NCBI GenBank assembly: GCA_951799425.1
Contig: OX637410.1
Coordinates: forward strand, 7,068,001 to 7,132,000
Origin: Ilex aquifolium
Taxonomy: Eukaryota > Streptophyta > Magnoliopsida > Aquifoliales > Aquifoliaceae
Direction: 5' to 3'
Length of the DNA: 64,000 bases
The notes under the pieces were generated by a model that saw only the letters and a list, made by a program, of their open reading frames with translations, did no database searches and was not told the origin of the DNA. Below are positions 1-11,542 of this stretch, piece after piece. The translations under genes and the position numbers were made by a program. How positions within the stretch are numbered: the first letter of the stretch is position 1; every line of letters begins with the position of its first letter.

Positions 1-308
1 AGAGAGAAGTAAGGCGATTTAAGGACTGTCCGGACCACCACTGTCTGGACGGTGGGAATCCTTTATTTTTTCCATGCTTGGCATCCTCCTTATTTGATGT
101 ATTAATTTGATAATTTTACTTGCCTCCCCTTCCTTATTCAACTTGTACATTTTAACCCTCCTGAATTTCTGTATTTTCGCATGAACCCTGCAAAATATCC
201 AACTTAAGCATTAACCCTAATATTCTATAACTCAATTGTTTTAACCTAATTCAAGCACACAATAAACTTTATAACCTATATCATTTACGCATTATTTAGG
301 GTTAATCA
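1..308 (-). repeat. 5' end of an Athila-type LTR (family C), reverse
   Basis: Read on the minus strand from 308, the sequence opens TGATTAACCC and matches 41215-41560 along its length, including the GGGTTAA-rich start, a CCTGCAAAA stretch and the CCGTCCAGA-type inverted repeats (GTCCGGAC at 28-35, GTCTGGAC at 43-50). The rest of this LTR lies left of the window. It abuts the decayed Tat element H at 309, so it is most simply a later insertion into H. No TSD can be tested because the other end is outside. Confidence 0.75.
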
Positions 309-329
309 ACAACAGTTGGAAAAAAAGTT

Positions 330-1586
330 CCACACTTAGTTCTACCACACTGAGCCCGAAGTAGCTATGACTGACTTAGGTAGCTTATACCAGATAAATG
401 GAGAGACTACGAAGCAATACAATGCACATTTCAAGAAGGCACGTTATAGGTGACAACCAACATTGCTTGGAATGGAATATGTTAGCATAGTCCATAACGT
501 TCTTGGTTTTGAACTTTGAAAGAAGTTTGAAGGAATGTATTTTAATGATTTGTTCGAATTAGCAATGCAAGAAACGCATTACGAACAGATCCTCTGAGAG
601 TAACAAGACTATAGGAATGCCTCTAAAGGCACCTATTACTGTGACTCCAACACAAAGATTCTCATGGTCAAACCAGACTAGGAGTTAGAAGTGATATGAC
701 AGAAATTATGGCAAGATGGCTACACGTATGTAAGGCCCTAGTCAGGGTTTTTGAGGATTAGGCACAGGTCCCATTGAGCACTGAGAAGGGAGCCAGTGAC
801 AGTCACCATAAGTATGAGTTTGATATCTGAAAGATCGATCAGATCTTTGACCACCTTTTTGGCAGAAGGTGTTGTCAAGCTATCTTGTGGTCATAAGATT
901 CCCCCGACTATAAAGTTGAAGGGGAAAACGTACTATAAATGGCACAACCTATGGAGCCATACTACTAACAATTGTGTGTTATTTTATACTGCTATCCAAG
1001 ATGGACTGACTAAGGGCCACTTAATCTTTGGGGATAAAACAAGGCTGGAGATGGAAGTCAGCCATGATTATTTCCAAAACACTACCATCATTAACATGGT
1101 TGAGGTTGGGCAATCAAAAAACCCCACAAAAAGGAAGTTGATCTAGAAGGTGGCAGTGCGAGTAGTGCATAGAAGCCCAATGATGAGAAGGCCTCCCTCG
1201 AGGATGAGTTTTCTAAGAAAGATACCCAAAATAAGTTTGGCTTCGACTATAGTTCGAGAACAACTCGATATGGTCAAGAAAGGCTTATGCTTGAGGTGTA
1301 AAGCATACTATGGACTCATTCTAGAGGAAGAGGAGAAAGAAAAGGTGAGTGAAAGGTTGTGAAAAAGATGACACTACAAGGGCATCCATTGGGAGAGGCC
1401 AAGTGAGTGGCCACTGCAGAAGTAAAACCCCAAAGATCGGCCAGGAAATTTCATGAGACTAAGCTACAAGGAACATGGCAAGGATCTGCCAGAGCCACAA
1501 CTGGTCTGGCCCATGCCAAAATATGAAGAGTTCTCCAAAAGATAGACATCGGGGCAGGCAATCAATGTCTAGGGGTATTGGGATAG
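330..1586 (+). pseudogene. gag remnant of Tat-clade Ty3/gypsy element H
   Basis: The best frame is 796-1146. It contains KGKTYYKWHNLWSHTTNNC followed by FYTAIQDGLTKGHLIFGDK, which matches the gag region of plant Tat-clade (Ogre/Retand/RIRE2-like) elements that I recognise from family knowledge. Upstream, 360-620 reads as broken gag (an INGETTKQYNAHF-like stretch and a MQETHYEQIL-like stretch). Downstream, 1250-1580 holds further gag-pol linker pieces (EQLDMVKKGLCLRC; WPMPKYEEFS) in shifting frames with stops. No intact start or full-length frame survives. The solo LTR A at 1587 cuts it, and the polyprotein resumes after 3995. It is a dead capsid gene of an old insertion. Confidence 0.7.
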
Positions 1587-1975
1587 TGTAAAACCCGAGA
1601 AAATTTGAATTTTTATGAAAAAGCGCAAAACGGTAATTAGCCGCTATGGTACGGGTTGAAAAACCAAAATTTTCTACAACCTGAATGACGAAACGGACCT
1701 CATAGTTGGATTCGTCTCGCGAAATCTAGTTACCTAGTCAATTTTTATTGTATTCTGAGGTAATAGGATTTTTTGCGGTTTACGATGCGATCGGGTGTCG
1801 CGTGACCAAAATAAATGTGATCGGATATTAATTGAGAAACATGGAAAATAAATTAAAGTTAGTTCAAATAAAATATTTCAAACAGAACACAGAACGAGAT
1901 TTAATTGATTCAGGATAAAATCGAATTAGGAAAAGATGGGATGTGTGGCGCGTTGTGGGCCAAGTATCCTGGGGG

Positions 1976-1985
1976 TATAAAAAGG
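1976..1985 (+). promoter_or_regulatory. TATA box of LTR A
   Basis: TATAAAAAGG lies after a GTGTGGCGCG..GGGCCAAGTAT block and before a GA-rich leader. The counterpart TATAAATAGG sits at about 63249 in the same context in another LTR A copy. Position and conservation suggest the Pol II promoter of the family. Confidence 0.6.
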
Positions 1986-3580
1986 GGAAAATTAGATTTT
2001 CTCCCATTTGGCTGCTAATTTTTGGATAGAGAGAGAGAAGAAGAAGAGAGAGAAATCAAGGGTTTCTTCCAAAAGCTTGAATTGGGCCAACCTTTCGTCG
2101 AATTGCTTTAGGCCAAGAACAAAATTCGATCTACGTGACGAGAGCTACGTCTACATACCAAAAATTGTGGACGTAGCTCTAGTCTCACCGATGGGATTTT
2201 TGGAAATCAAGGTTTAAAGCTTGAATTGGGCTTCTTGGAGTTTCTACCACTCGTATTACGCTTCAAGAGGCAGAGTTCTTCTCATAGCTAGGTTTATTTT
2301 CAACCTAGGGTTGCATATGAAATGGGTAGTTTGATTAGAGATGAGTTCTATTGTTTGACATACTCCTAGTGTAACTAGAGTATGAGAAATGGGTATAGAA
2401 ATGTGCTAAACCAATATTGCATGAATTGAGTTTGTGGAAATTGCCTGGTTTGGGAATTTCATTGATAATGTGATGTGTTAGGCATGATTATGTGTTATAT
2501 GATTATGTGCTTTATAGGTGTTTGACAAAATGCCAAGGAATGATTAAGCATGTTAATTGAATGGATATGATGTAATATGCTTGGTGGAAATTGTGGAATG
2601 TGATTATATGCTTATGATATAATTGACATTATGAAAATTGTGTATGTCATGCTATACTCATGATACGACGAACATGACATTGGAATTGCAATTACATTGC
2701 ATATGCATGGAAAACATTACATTCGTGGGCATGTGACATGGGTGTGTGTGTGTGCATGATTTTTGATCAAACACCATTCCTAGTGGATGATGCGTGGGCT
2801 CGGAAAGGTTGGACCAAGGTTCGACTGAGTCGCATGGGTTGCATTGAAAATAGGGTCGGGGTTAGCAAGAAGGGCTAGATTTGGATACGCACTCTGTTGG
2901 TATTGAGCCCATAAAGTGTGTCGGCGTACGCGGAGCTGTTGGTGGAAGTACATAGATGCCGTGGCAGTTGGGTACCCATTGGTAGAAGTCCATAAATACC
3001 CATCCCAAGAAAGAACTAGGATTTTTTGGAAATGTAACATCAATAGCGGGGGCATGGAATGTCCAGATACATACACATGGCATTGCATGTGGTATGGGAG
3101 CCGGTGGAGGGCTCATGTTGCATTGCATGTGTGAGTCTCACCTTATAACATGGCATAGCATTGTGACATTCATTTTTTGAAGTTGTATGATCTTGGATGA
3201 ATGCTTGTTTGATTATTGAATTGCATATGAATATTTCATATACATCTGGGTTGGAAAGTAGCCTCTTTAGGAGATACCCTATTGAGCGTGGCTCACCCTT
3301 TATGGGGACAACATTTTAGGTGTGCTACAAGCACCGATGGACAGCCCTCATATGGGACGTTGTTGAGAAGAAGCCGAAATGTGGCTTTAAGCTTGCATTT
3401 TGTAAAGCAATGGTGTAAATTGTTTTGGACTTGTAATAGTATTTAAAGGATTGTATAATGAACCTTTACAGACTATATTTTGAGTATAGTTTGATGTTAT
3501 ATGATTTTGGGTTAATGATGTATGAGATTAGGTGAGTTGAAATTGAAAAAGGATTGAATTGGGGGAAACTTGGGCCCTTG

Positions 3581-3740
3581 TACCGGTAGCAAGTTGATTA
3601 GCTACCGGTACCACGATTCCAGTGGGCTCAGGTACCGGTAGCAGCTTGAGGTACCGGTAGCTCGCTGGTAGTGGGCACCTACCGGTAGCTAGGTTCACAG
3701 CTACTAGTAGCTCACTGGTAATGGGCTCAAATACCGGTAC
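3581..3740. repeat. TACCGGTA palindrome cluster in LTR A
   Basis: Six exact TACCGGTA octamers start at 3581, 3603, 3633, 3652, 3680 and 3732, plus a mutated TACTAGTA between the last two. Spacing is mostly 19-30 bp. Outer bases alternate between GCTACCGGTAGC and GGTACCGGTACC forms. It lies about 255 bp before the 3' end of the LTR. Confidence 0.9.
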
Positions 3741-3995
3741 TAAGTACACTAGCTATTGGTAGTTCCTCTAAAATTTTAAAAAATTTGAAATCACTTGCGC
3801 CACATCGTCGGGTCTTGAGTTCTTTTGTTTAAAGGATGTAATTGGAGAAATTTTGATGGCAAATTGATGGATATGGGACCTTGGAATGGTCGTATAATGA
3901 TGTGGTGTCGGGTTATGCGACATGCACGGGTACTTCTGTGGGTTGATGGGTGATCAACGGGTTGAGAAAAGACCCCCAATTTTAGGGGCGTCACA

Positions 3996-4378
3996 TATCG
4001 TCCTAGGATGATCAAGCCAACAGAGCCCCTAGATGGCCGATGGTATATAGCTCAGCACCTGAAGATCCCGTAGTACCACCAACTGCCTCTAATGACAAGA
4101 ACTCAGAAGAGATGATGGCGTCGCATTCAAGAAGATATGCGTAGGTGGAAAGAAGAGTAAGAAGCCCGTGAAGGGAGGGAGGCCTTTCGTCGGTCATTTC
4201 CCAAGTCATTAATGATAAGGTCCGAGCATTGGGTTTTTTCGCCTCGATAGCACACAGCGGCGACGAGGAAGGCCAGATCTTTGGAGAAAGAAAAATAGAA
4301 GGGAAACTCGGAGCTTTTGCTCGAAGAGGACATAGAGGAACGAATGGTGCAAAAGGTGGTGAAACACCTTAGAGCTAC
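3996..4378 (+). pseudogene. gag-pol linker remnant of element H
   Basis: This stretch lies between the solo LTR A and element E and continues the host element H. Frames read RMIKPTEPLDGRWYIAQH-like and then a basic KRR-rich segment, as in Tat polyproteins between gag and protease, but stops and frameshifts break every frame. Assignment rests mainly on position between recognisable H gag and H protease. Confidence 0.5.
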
Positions 4379-5683
4379 TGTAACATTCCTTATTTTGTAT
4401 ACTATAACATTCTAAATTTTTACAAAATAAGAATCATAACTGGGTTTTTAATTTTTTAGGAATATTAGAATTTTATGTAATCAATATTATTTATTTTTGG
4501 AGATTTCAAATACTTAAATGGACTCCTTATGTAAAGATGAGTCTGTGACTATAATATTGGACATGTTTCATGTTATTAAAAAAAAAAGAGCAATGCTAAA
4601 TACCCATATTAACCAAGGTCTAACAAGTGTAAACTTTGGGATTGTAGGAAACATGTAAAAAGTGGTGTTTGTGTGTATGAATATGTACATGACATGTGGT
4701 AAGCACAACAAAGCAGTAGGAGAATATGGAGGTTACACATGGCAAGCATGACAAAGCCTTGGGCGGTGTGTGTGCGACAAGTGTTGGACACTTGTCACAT
4801 TGCATGTAATATGGTATGCATGCATGACAAGTTTTGAGCAAGGAGAGATGCTTGGCATTCAAGGTGCCACCACCTAATTCTATTTTCCTACAAATTTAGC
4901 CCCTTCCCTCAATAGTAAATTGCACCAAAGAGAGATAAAAAAATTGGTCTTCATCAAACGGTGATTTCAGATCGGATTCCTACAAAAATTGAGGACATGG
5001 TTCTTGCTAGCTTTAAGTTCATACTTATTGAAGTCAATTAGCGATTTGATGTATGGGGTATTATACAATATATTTATATCTTTTAAATCTCTTTGCAAAG
5101 AGTACTCTATTGATTATCTTAAAATTATATTCTTATTCGTTATTTATTGATCGATATTAATTTGTTCTAGCTGTGTTTTCAGCTAATTACTTTGCGACTA
5201 ATTGGTACTTTTATGAAGTGAACCTGGAGCATATTTTGTGAAATTTGATTATGGCCCTACAGGATGTGATTGATCAACATGTGTTTATACCCAATGCTAC
5301 CAAGTATGAGGTGATGTATGTTGTGATATTTCGTATTTGATGCATAATTCTGCAATTGCCTATCTATTGAGTTATTCGATATTCAATCATTTGTACTTTT
5401 ATTGTTGAGCATTATTCCCTATCGTTTTGTATACTTTCCCGCTTAATTAATTTTTTGGGAGGATTATGGAGCATAGATCATGATTAGAATATTGGAGAAA
5501 CTGGATGTGATATAACTTTTGTAATATGTAAATTGTGAGAGGTAAATGTATTTGGAGATCTGATTATAAATTTAATTTTTATTGGTGTAATTAGAGCTCT
5601 GAGTTGTGTCATTGGAGGTAACTTTTTTTGGAATTTTTCAATTAATTTATTAGAAAACGCATATGGGAAATCGAGGCCTTACA
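4379..5683 (+). repeat. 5' LTR of element E
   Basis: It is 1305 bp, TGTAACATTCC... to ...GAGGCCTTACA. A perfect 9-bp-arm hairpin GACAAGTGT/ACACTTGTC lies at 4776-4796. The start region contains a second TATAACATTC near 4400 that looks like a local duplication absent from the other LTR. Confidence 0.85.
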
Positions 5684-5960
5684 ATAGTGGTAACATAGCT
5701 TACTCATTATTTGAAGATTGTATCATTGGTTTCTTATGGAGGCTTTTAGTGTTCTAAATATTATGGAAATGGATCGGTTTATTACTGAGTTGGTATAAGA
5801 ACTTAGGCTTTAGATTTTACATGGGTACTGTGGGGAGTGAGTTTGCTAAGTTCTGTTGTTTGAATGTATAAGTTGAATATGGTATCAGAGTGTGCAAGAA
5901 AAGTAATTAGGTTATAAACTGTGAATTTCAAGGACAAAATTCTTTTTAACGAGTGTGGAT

Positions 5961-7251
5961 TGTAACTTCCCAAATTTTTATAAAATAAGAGTCATAATTA
6001 GGGTTTAAATTTTTTAGGAATATTAGAATTTTATGTAATCAATATAGTTTATTTCTGGAGATTTCAAATACGTAAATGAATTCCTTGTGTAAAGTTGAGT
6101 CTGATGGCTGTAATATTAGACATTTTCATATCAGTAAAAAAAAAAAAAAGTAATGCTAAATATCTACAGTAACTGAGAAGGTTAACAAGTGTACACTTTG
6201 GTGTGTCATAGGAAACGTGTCGAAAGTGGTGTTTGCGTGTATGAATATGGAGGTGACACGTGACAAGTACGACAAAGTCTTGGGCGGGTGTGTCTGCAAA
6301 AAGTGTTGGACATTTGTCACATTTCATGTCATGTGGTATGCATGCATGACAAGTGTCGAGTTAGGAGAGATGCCCGACATTGAAGGTGCCACCACCTACT
6401 TCTATTTTTCTATAAATTCAGCCCCTTCCATCACTAGTAAACTGCACCAAAGAGAGATAAAAAAACGAGACTTCATCAAACGATGATTTTAGATTGGATT
6501 GCTACCATTGAGAATATGGTTCTTCCTAGCTTTAAGTTCATACTTATCAGAGTCAATTGACGATTTGAGTTATGGGGTAGTGTGAAGTATGCTTGTCTTT
6601 TGAATCTTTTTGTAAAGAATGTTCTATTGATTATCTTAAAATTGTATTCTTATTCGTTATTTGTTAATCAATATGAATTTGAACTAGCTATGTTTTTGAG
6701 CTAATTACTTTGGAACTAATTAGTATATGTACGAATTGAACTTGGGGCATATTTTGTGAAACGTGATTGTGTCCCTATGGGGTGTGATTATGGCCCTGCG
6801 GGGTGTGATTGATAGGCATGGATTTGAATTTATGCCCAAGTATTACTTGTCATGCTACCAAGATGAATCAGGTATGAGGCGATGTATGTTGTGATATTTT
6901 GTATTTGATTTATAATTCTGTAATTGCCTGTTGATTGAGTTATTTGATATTTGATCATTTGTAATTTTATCGTTGAGCATATTGCTTCTTGTCATATTGG
7001 ATACTTCCCTACTTAATTAATTTTTCAAAAGGATTATGGAGTATGGATCGTGATAGGAATATTGGGGGAACTCTATTTGATATAACTTTTGTAATATGTA
7101 AATTGTGAGAGGTATTTGTATTTGAAGATTTGGATATCAATTTAATTTTTATTGGGGTAATTAGCATTCTGGCTTGTGTATTTGGAGGTACTTTTGTGGA
7201 ATCTTTCAATTGATTTATTAGATAATTCATCTAGGAAATTGGGGCATTACA
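5961..7251 (+). repeat. 3' LTR of element E
   Basis: It is 1291 bp, TGTAACTTCCC... to ...GGGGCATTACA, and collinear with 4379-5683. A TATA box (TATAAATT) is at 6411. The GACAAGTGT hairpin of the first LTR is decayed here (around 6300-6320). Confidence 0.85.
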
Positions 7252-7256
7252 ACTAC

Positions 7257-8025
7257 ATTGAGGATCGCTCCATAAACTTGTAAAGGAGGGAAGAAGGGCG
7301 ACCCTAGTAGTGGGGAAGACAACAATGCTGACGATTCAATCCAATTTTGTAGTTTGGAGCGTTCAATTTTTGTAAATGCCCTTGGTCTACTACTGATGTC
7401 CTTTAAGCTTATAGGACAACAGTGTGATTCGTTGGAGGGGGATGTCGAGGAGACCAAGGTCCAAAGATTGATGTTCACCAATAAAGTGGCGGGTGTAATA
7501 GACAACCAATTGGAATAGTCTTGTGAGAACAGCCTGTTGCATATGCCCATGAATGAGGAAAGTAGCATGATGAGCGGCTTGACAAAATGGCCGTTTGAAA
7601 ACCCACTTGGCCGTTGAATCAACATCTAAAGCCTTTGTGTATTCATGCCCACTTGGAGGGAAGGCTTTTTAGCCAGGTTCTGGTGGATAACAGTGCGACC
7701 GTTACTATCCTACCCATCACAACCATGAGGAATCTTGGTAAAGGAGAAGAGGACATGGTCCACACCGAATTAATGGTGAGCTGCTTCACAAGAGGGATGA
7801 ATAATACAATGGAGGACATATGCATTAAGCTGATAGTAGGGAAATAAAGTCAACATACACCATTCTTTGTGATCAACATGACAAATTCTTATAACATTCT
7901 CTTGGGCTCAGAATGGATTAATCTAAATGAGTGCATACCATCCACCTTATACCAGTAGACTGAGTTGTGGAATTAGGATGGGTTGGAGATAGTATTAGCC
8001 GATCAAACCCCATTTGTGGTTGTGG
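7257..8025 (+). pseudogene. aspartic protease remnant of element H
   Basis: The longest frame is 7614-7846. It shows LKPLCIHAHLEG then LVDNSATVTILP, where Tat proteases carry LVDGGA; the catalytic Asp is kept but the following Gly is lost. Downstream (7850-7970) FFVINMTNSYNILLGSEWI and NECIPSTLYQ match the conserved ILGRDWI/CIPSTLHQ segment of the family. Stops interrupt the region before and after. The enzyme would have cleaved the Gag-Pol polyprotein inside virus-like particles. It cannot now be made as one product. Confidence 0.8.
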
Positions 8026-9138
8026 TTCATATGGCAGATGCTTCGTTGTATGATGAGGGGGTAGGGCCACTAAAGTTTCGGGGACAAGAAAAGTATGGAA
8101 ATCCCAAAGAATTCATATTCGAGATCAACTTGAGGGATTTAGAGATCCAATAGGTGGAGGAAGAAGTCCTTTCGCCCACAAACATGCTAAGGCTGAATGA
8201 CATTGAAGTGGCTGAAGAAATATTTCCCGGGAGTTCATTGAGTTGGATGAAATTGGCGCTGCACTAGCCAAGCTTGACGACATCATTGAAGTCTGGACCC
8301 CTTGTTAGAAGTCGGCCTTGGGAGACTAGAAGAGCATAGGCCACATTCGTTAGCAAACTGCTCGGGCTAAATTTTTAAGAATGGCTCATACAACTGTTGA
8401 AAGAGTATCGGGACTGTTGTGCATGGAGTAAGGTGATAACCACATCACCCTACTAGTCTCACTCTCCCCCTACACTTTTGTGGGCTTTGGGAGCTCTGTC
8501 TTCTCTCTATCCTTTTGCTTTGGCTTTTTGCCTTGTCTCATGCAAATGAAATAATAGGAGAAAAGAGTTTTACATCTCTCTCTCCATACAAAGAAATGCC
8601 AGGACTGGATCCGGCCTTGGTTGAGCATCAATTATCCATCAGGGATGGATATAAGCCAATCAAATAGGCTCCAAGATTGATGTCTCAAGAAGTAACTCTA
8701 TTAGTCAAAAGAAGAGATCAAATGACTTCTCCAAGTCAGATGCATCTAGGTGGCACGGTATGTTGAGTGGGTGTACAACATCATGCTAGTAAAGAAAAAT
8801 AATGGAAATATTAGGGTGTGTTATGATTATCAGAACCTTAACGTGGCAATCTCGAAGGACGAGTACGTCATGCCCATGGCCGATCAGCTAGTGGATGCAG
8901 CATCCATGAAGGCCATAATGTCATTCATTGATGGCAACATATGGTATCATCAGATCTTCATCATCAAGGTAGATAGGCACAAAACTGCCTCCAGGTGTCC
9001 CGATTCAATAGAGACATTTGAATGGAGGGTCATGCCATTGAGTTTGAAAAATGTGGGAGTAACATACCAAATAGCCATGAACACTATTTTCCATGACATA
9101 ATTAGCAAGATTATGGAGGTGTACATTAACAACATTAT
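8026..9138 (+). pseudogene. reverse transcriptase, N-terminal part, of element H
   Basis: 8340-8426 encodes the LLKEYRDCCAW motif that precedes RT in Tat elements. After a likely intron, 8594-8680 gives MPGLDPALVEHQ. The core RT frame 8750-9138 runs from VKKNNGNIRVCYDYQNLN through DEYVMPMADQLVDAA, FIDGNIWYHQI and VMPLSLKNVGVTYQ to YINN. The catalytic YxDD motif has become YINN: both metal-binding Asp codons are Asn, changes explainable by G-to-A transitions. The RT is then split by the insertion at 9139 and resumes at 22556. It is inactive twice over. Confidence 0.85.
8427..8593 (+). other. probable Ogre-type intron between protease and RT
   Basis: A 167-bp stretch interrupts the conserved CAW...MPGLDP junction. 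It begins GTAAGG, ends ATACAAAG, and has a pyrimidine-rich TTTTACATCTCTCTCTCC tract before the acceptor. Removal makes the TGG codon of CAW run in frame through one Lys codon into MPGLDP. Its length is not a multiple of three, so retention would shift frame. Ogre-lineage Tat elements are known to have an intron between the protease and RT domains. Splicing is inferred, not shown; a small foreign insertion is the alternative. Confidence 0.6.
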
Positions 9139-9707
9139 TGTGACGCCCCTAAAACCGGGGGTCCTTTGTCAACCCGTTGACCGCCCATCAATCCACGAAA
9201 GTACCCGTGAATGCCGTATAACTCGACACCACGTCATAACATCCCCTTCATCGGGATCATAAACAACATCGAGTTTGGGCAGAGTCTCTCTTGTACTGGC
9301 ACTCCCAAACGCATAACTTGTATACATTTCAATCACTTGACCAATCCAATGTCCAATATACATCAATTTGCCCTTAATATTACTCCATTTACATCATTTG
9401 AACAAAAATACTCAAGGTCTGAAGGCTTGACAAAATTATTTTAAATTTTTGAAAATTTTGGAGGAGCTATTTGTAGCTCGTGTACGTGCTACCGTTAGCT
9501 GAGCCCTCTGCTAAAAACCTACCAGTGCAAATTTTTGGAGGAGCTATCGGTAGCTCGTGTATGTGCTACTGGTAGTTGAGTCCTCTGGAATTGTGCTACT
9601 GGTAGCTCAAGACTTGCTACCGGTAGATGAGCCCAGTTTTCTTCCAATTCATTTCTTTTTCAATTTCAACTCACCCAATCTCACACAACATTTACCCAAA
9701 CTCATAT

Positions 9708-11542
9708 TGTAAAGCCCCAAAATCCACCTTGGACGACATTACAATTTAATATCATTCACATCCTGAGAGCAGCTAATAAGATCCATAATTCAAGAAAATT
9801 TCATTTCATCATCCATAATATCTACAACATCATCCCAAAAGAATAAGCCAAATCATGGATCTTATTAGCCATTACATCCAAAAGAATATGCCCAACTATA
9901 ACAATTACATCCCAAAAATCAACTATTAATTTGCAGCGGAATAACACAAATATTAATATGAACAATATTCTCAAAATGAATCTCCTAGTCTAGAACGTAA
10001 AAAGAACAATCCTAGACAGTTCCCTCCGGATCTACATGCCCATCAACTTGAGCTTCCCAAAGCACCTGCTCGTCAACTCCGAGCTCTTCTTCTAAACCAT
10101 AATCTGAAAATATATTATTTGTAGGGGGTGAGCACTAAGCTCTGTAGCAACGTCCTCCAAAACTCGAACAAGGTTTAGAAAACATATAAAACAAGTCGAT
10201 GTCATATCATATATACCTTTTGAAAGAAAACAATGACAATTCATCCGATCTCAAGGGTAAGCAATAAAAATAATTTAAATGAAGAAATAAAACCAATTCC
10301 CAACAATAAACCAATTGCAACAATTATATCTTTCCAACCATAAACAATAACCCACCAATTGTACCATATCCCACAATGTATCTCAACCCACAACTTGTAT
10401 CTGTAATCACATTATGTATCTCAGGTATGATGTATGACATCGCATGAATTAAACACATTGAGAATATCGTGGCCCACACACACACACCCAATCCTCGCAA
10501 GGATATCCAACTTTAGGAAGGGCGTATACCAACACATTGGCAGTGACGAATCCAACCTAGGAATAGTATACTTACCCTCATCCTCGGTACCCGTGAGCGA
10601 ATAGTGGTTTGGTCCTCACAAGGCACCAATCCCACTATGAGTGGTAGGAAAAATTCAAACCTGCACGGAGTAAGAAACGCATCTACCCACTCTACGATAC
10701 CCAGTCAACGGCCACCCATGGTCATCCAAACATCCACAAGAGATACAACACCAACCAATTTCTCAATCACAAGTAAATCAAAAATTCCCAAATTTCTCAT
10801 GTATTATTCCAATAGAAGAATTTAAGAAAAATCAGCAAGAGATCATCAAAAATACCATTTTATTGTTCAATACCAAGCACTAAAGTTTTGAAATTAAGAA
10901 CAAAGGAAAAATCAAGAGAAAAATCCATTTCTCTTGAAAACTAAGGTTTTGAGACAAGAAAAGAGATTTAATAGCTATTCCACCATAGCATTGTCCAAAA
11001 CATGGTAATATTGACAAGAATATCAAGACTCAAGGATTTCATAGCATACATATAGGATTTAGAGTCAAAAGAATACATATATATAAGCCCTAGCCTCAAT
11101 GTAAGAGAATAGGAAGAAACCCCTACCTTAAATCAAGAGTTCCAAGCAAATACCCAAGCTCTAGAGACTTCCTTCCTCCCTTTTCTTTTGCCTTTTATCT
11201 TCCCCTAGGGTTCTAAGAGGTTTGGGGTGAGAGTGGAGTGAAAGAATAGAAGAAAATAGGATGAAAAGGTGTTTTAAACTCAGCCCAATCCCGAATTTTA
11301 CTGTTTTAAAATTTCTGATTTTTACCGACAGTACCGGTATGCTGTACCGGTATGGTTTGCTCTCGGGACATCGGGGGTACCGGTACGCCGTACCGGTACG
11401 GTTTGTCCGGATTTGCCTTTTTCACCTGTTTTTCATTTCCAATCCATTCCAAACCTTTCCAAAACCAACCCAAAACTTCTACAACACACATTTGTATATC
11501 AAACATAGTTGGTACAAGTTCTATTACATGTGGGGGTTTACA
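9708..11542 (-). repeat. solo LTR B, reverse
   Basis: It begins TGTAAAGCCCCAAAAT and ends GTGGGGGTTTACA, the reverse of family B termini. TSDs are CATAT (9703-9707) and CATAG (11543-11547), 4 of 5 matching. It shares with the young B copies the CATCATCCATAA..ACAAC..CATCCCAAAAGAATAAGCCA block, the GCAGCGGAATAA block and a CCACTCTACGATACC..GGCCACCCATGGTCATCC block. Palindrome cluster at 11332-11398. No coding content; sequence decay suggests it is older than the two-LTR B elements. Confidence 0.85.
11332..11398. repeat. TACCGGTA cluster in the solo LTR B
   Basis: Four exact TACCGGTA octamers start at 11332, 11345, 11378 and 11391, arranged as two pairs 13 bp apart. The flanking bases are mostly GTACCGGTAC or GTACCGGTAT. 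Confidence 0.9.

Larger units (their letters stand above)
1587..3995 (+). repeat. solo LTR, family A, forward
   Basis: It starts TGTAAAACCCGAG and ends AGGGGCGTCACA, so it has TG...CA termini. The same sequence recurs in reverse at 9139-22555 (interrupted), forward at 12608-21594 (interrupted) and forward from 62860. Landmarks in order are a CGGTAATTAGCCGCTATGG block, a TATA box at 1976, a CT/GA-rich leader, a (GT)n tract near 2743, a conserved CACCCTTTATGGGG block near 3294, and the TACCGGTA cluster at 3581-3740. Flanks are GATAG (1582-1586) and TATCG (3996-4000), which match at only 3 of 5 positions, so the TSD is decayed or absent. Length is about 2.4 kb with no internal region. Gypsy origin is inferred from the A2 relative, which has a tRNA-iMet-type primer site. 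Confidence 0.85.
4379..7251 (+). mobile_element. small two-LTR element E without coding capacity
   Basis: Two direct repeats, 4379-5683 and 5961-7251, flank an internal region of only 277 bp. Both LTRs open TGTAAC and end TTACA. A degenerate tRNA-iMet-type primer site, TGGTAACATAGC, lies at 5688-5699. A weak polypurine-like stretch precedes the second LTR. TSDs are GCTAC (4374-4378) and ACTAC (7252-7256), matching 4 of 5. Removing E rejoins element H. There is no gag or pol, so it must have moved with proteins from another element. The LTRs differ at many positions and the first has an extra ~25 bp near its start, so the insertion is not recent. It is too long-LTRed for a classical TRIM. Confidence 0.85.

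Noticed and set aside
2780..3134. Open frames on both strands near 2780-3134
   Set aside because: They fall in LTR A, are broken in other copies, and match no family.
1582..4000. Clean TSD for the first solo LTR A
   Set aside because: GATAG and TATCG match at only 3 of 5 bases; I do not claim a TSD.
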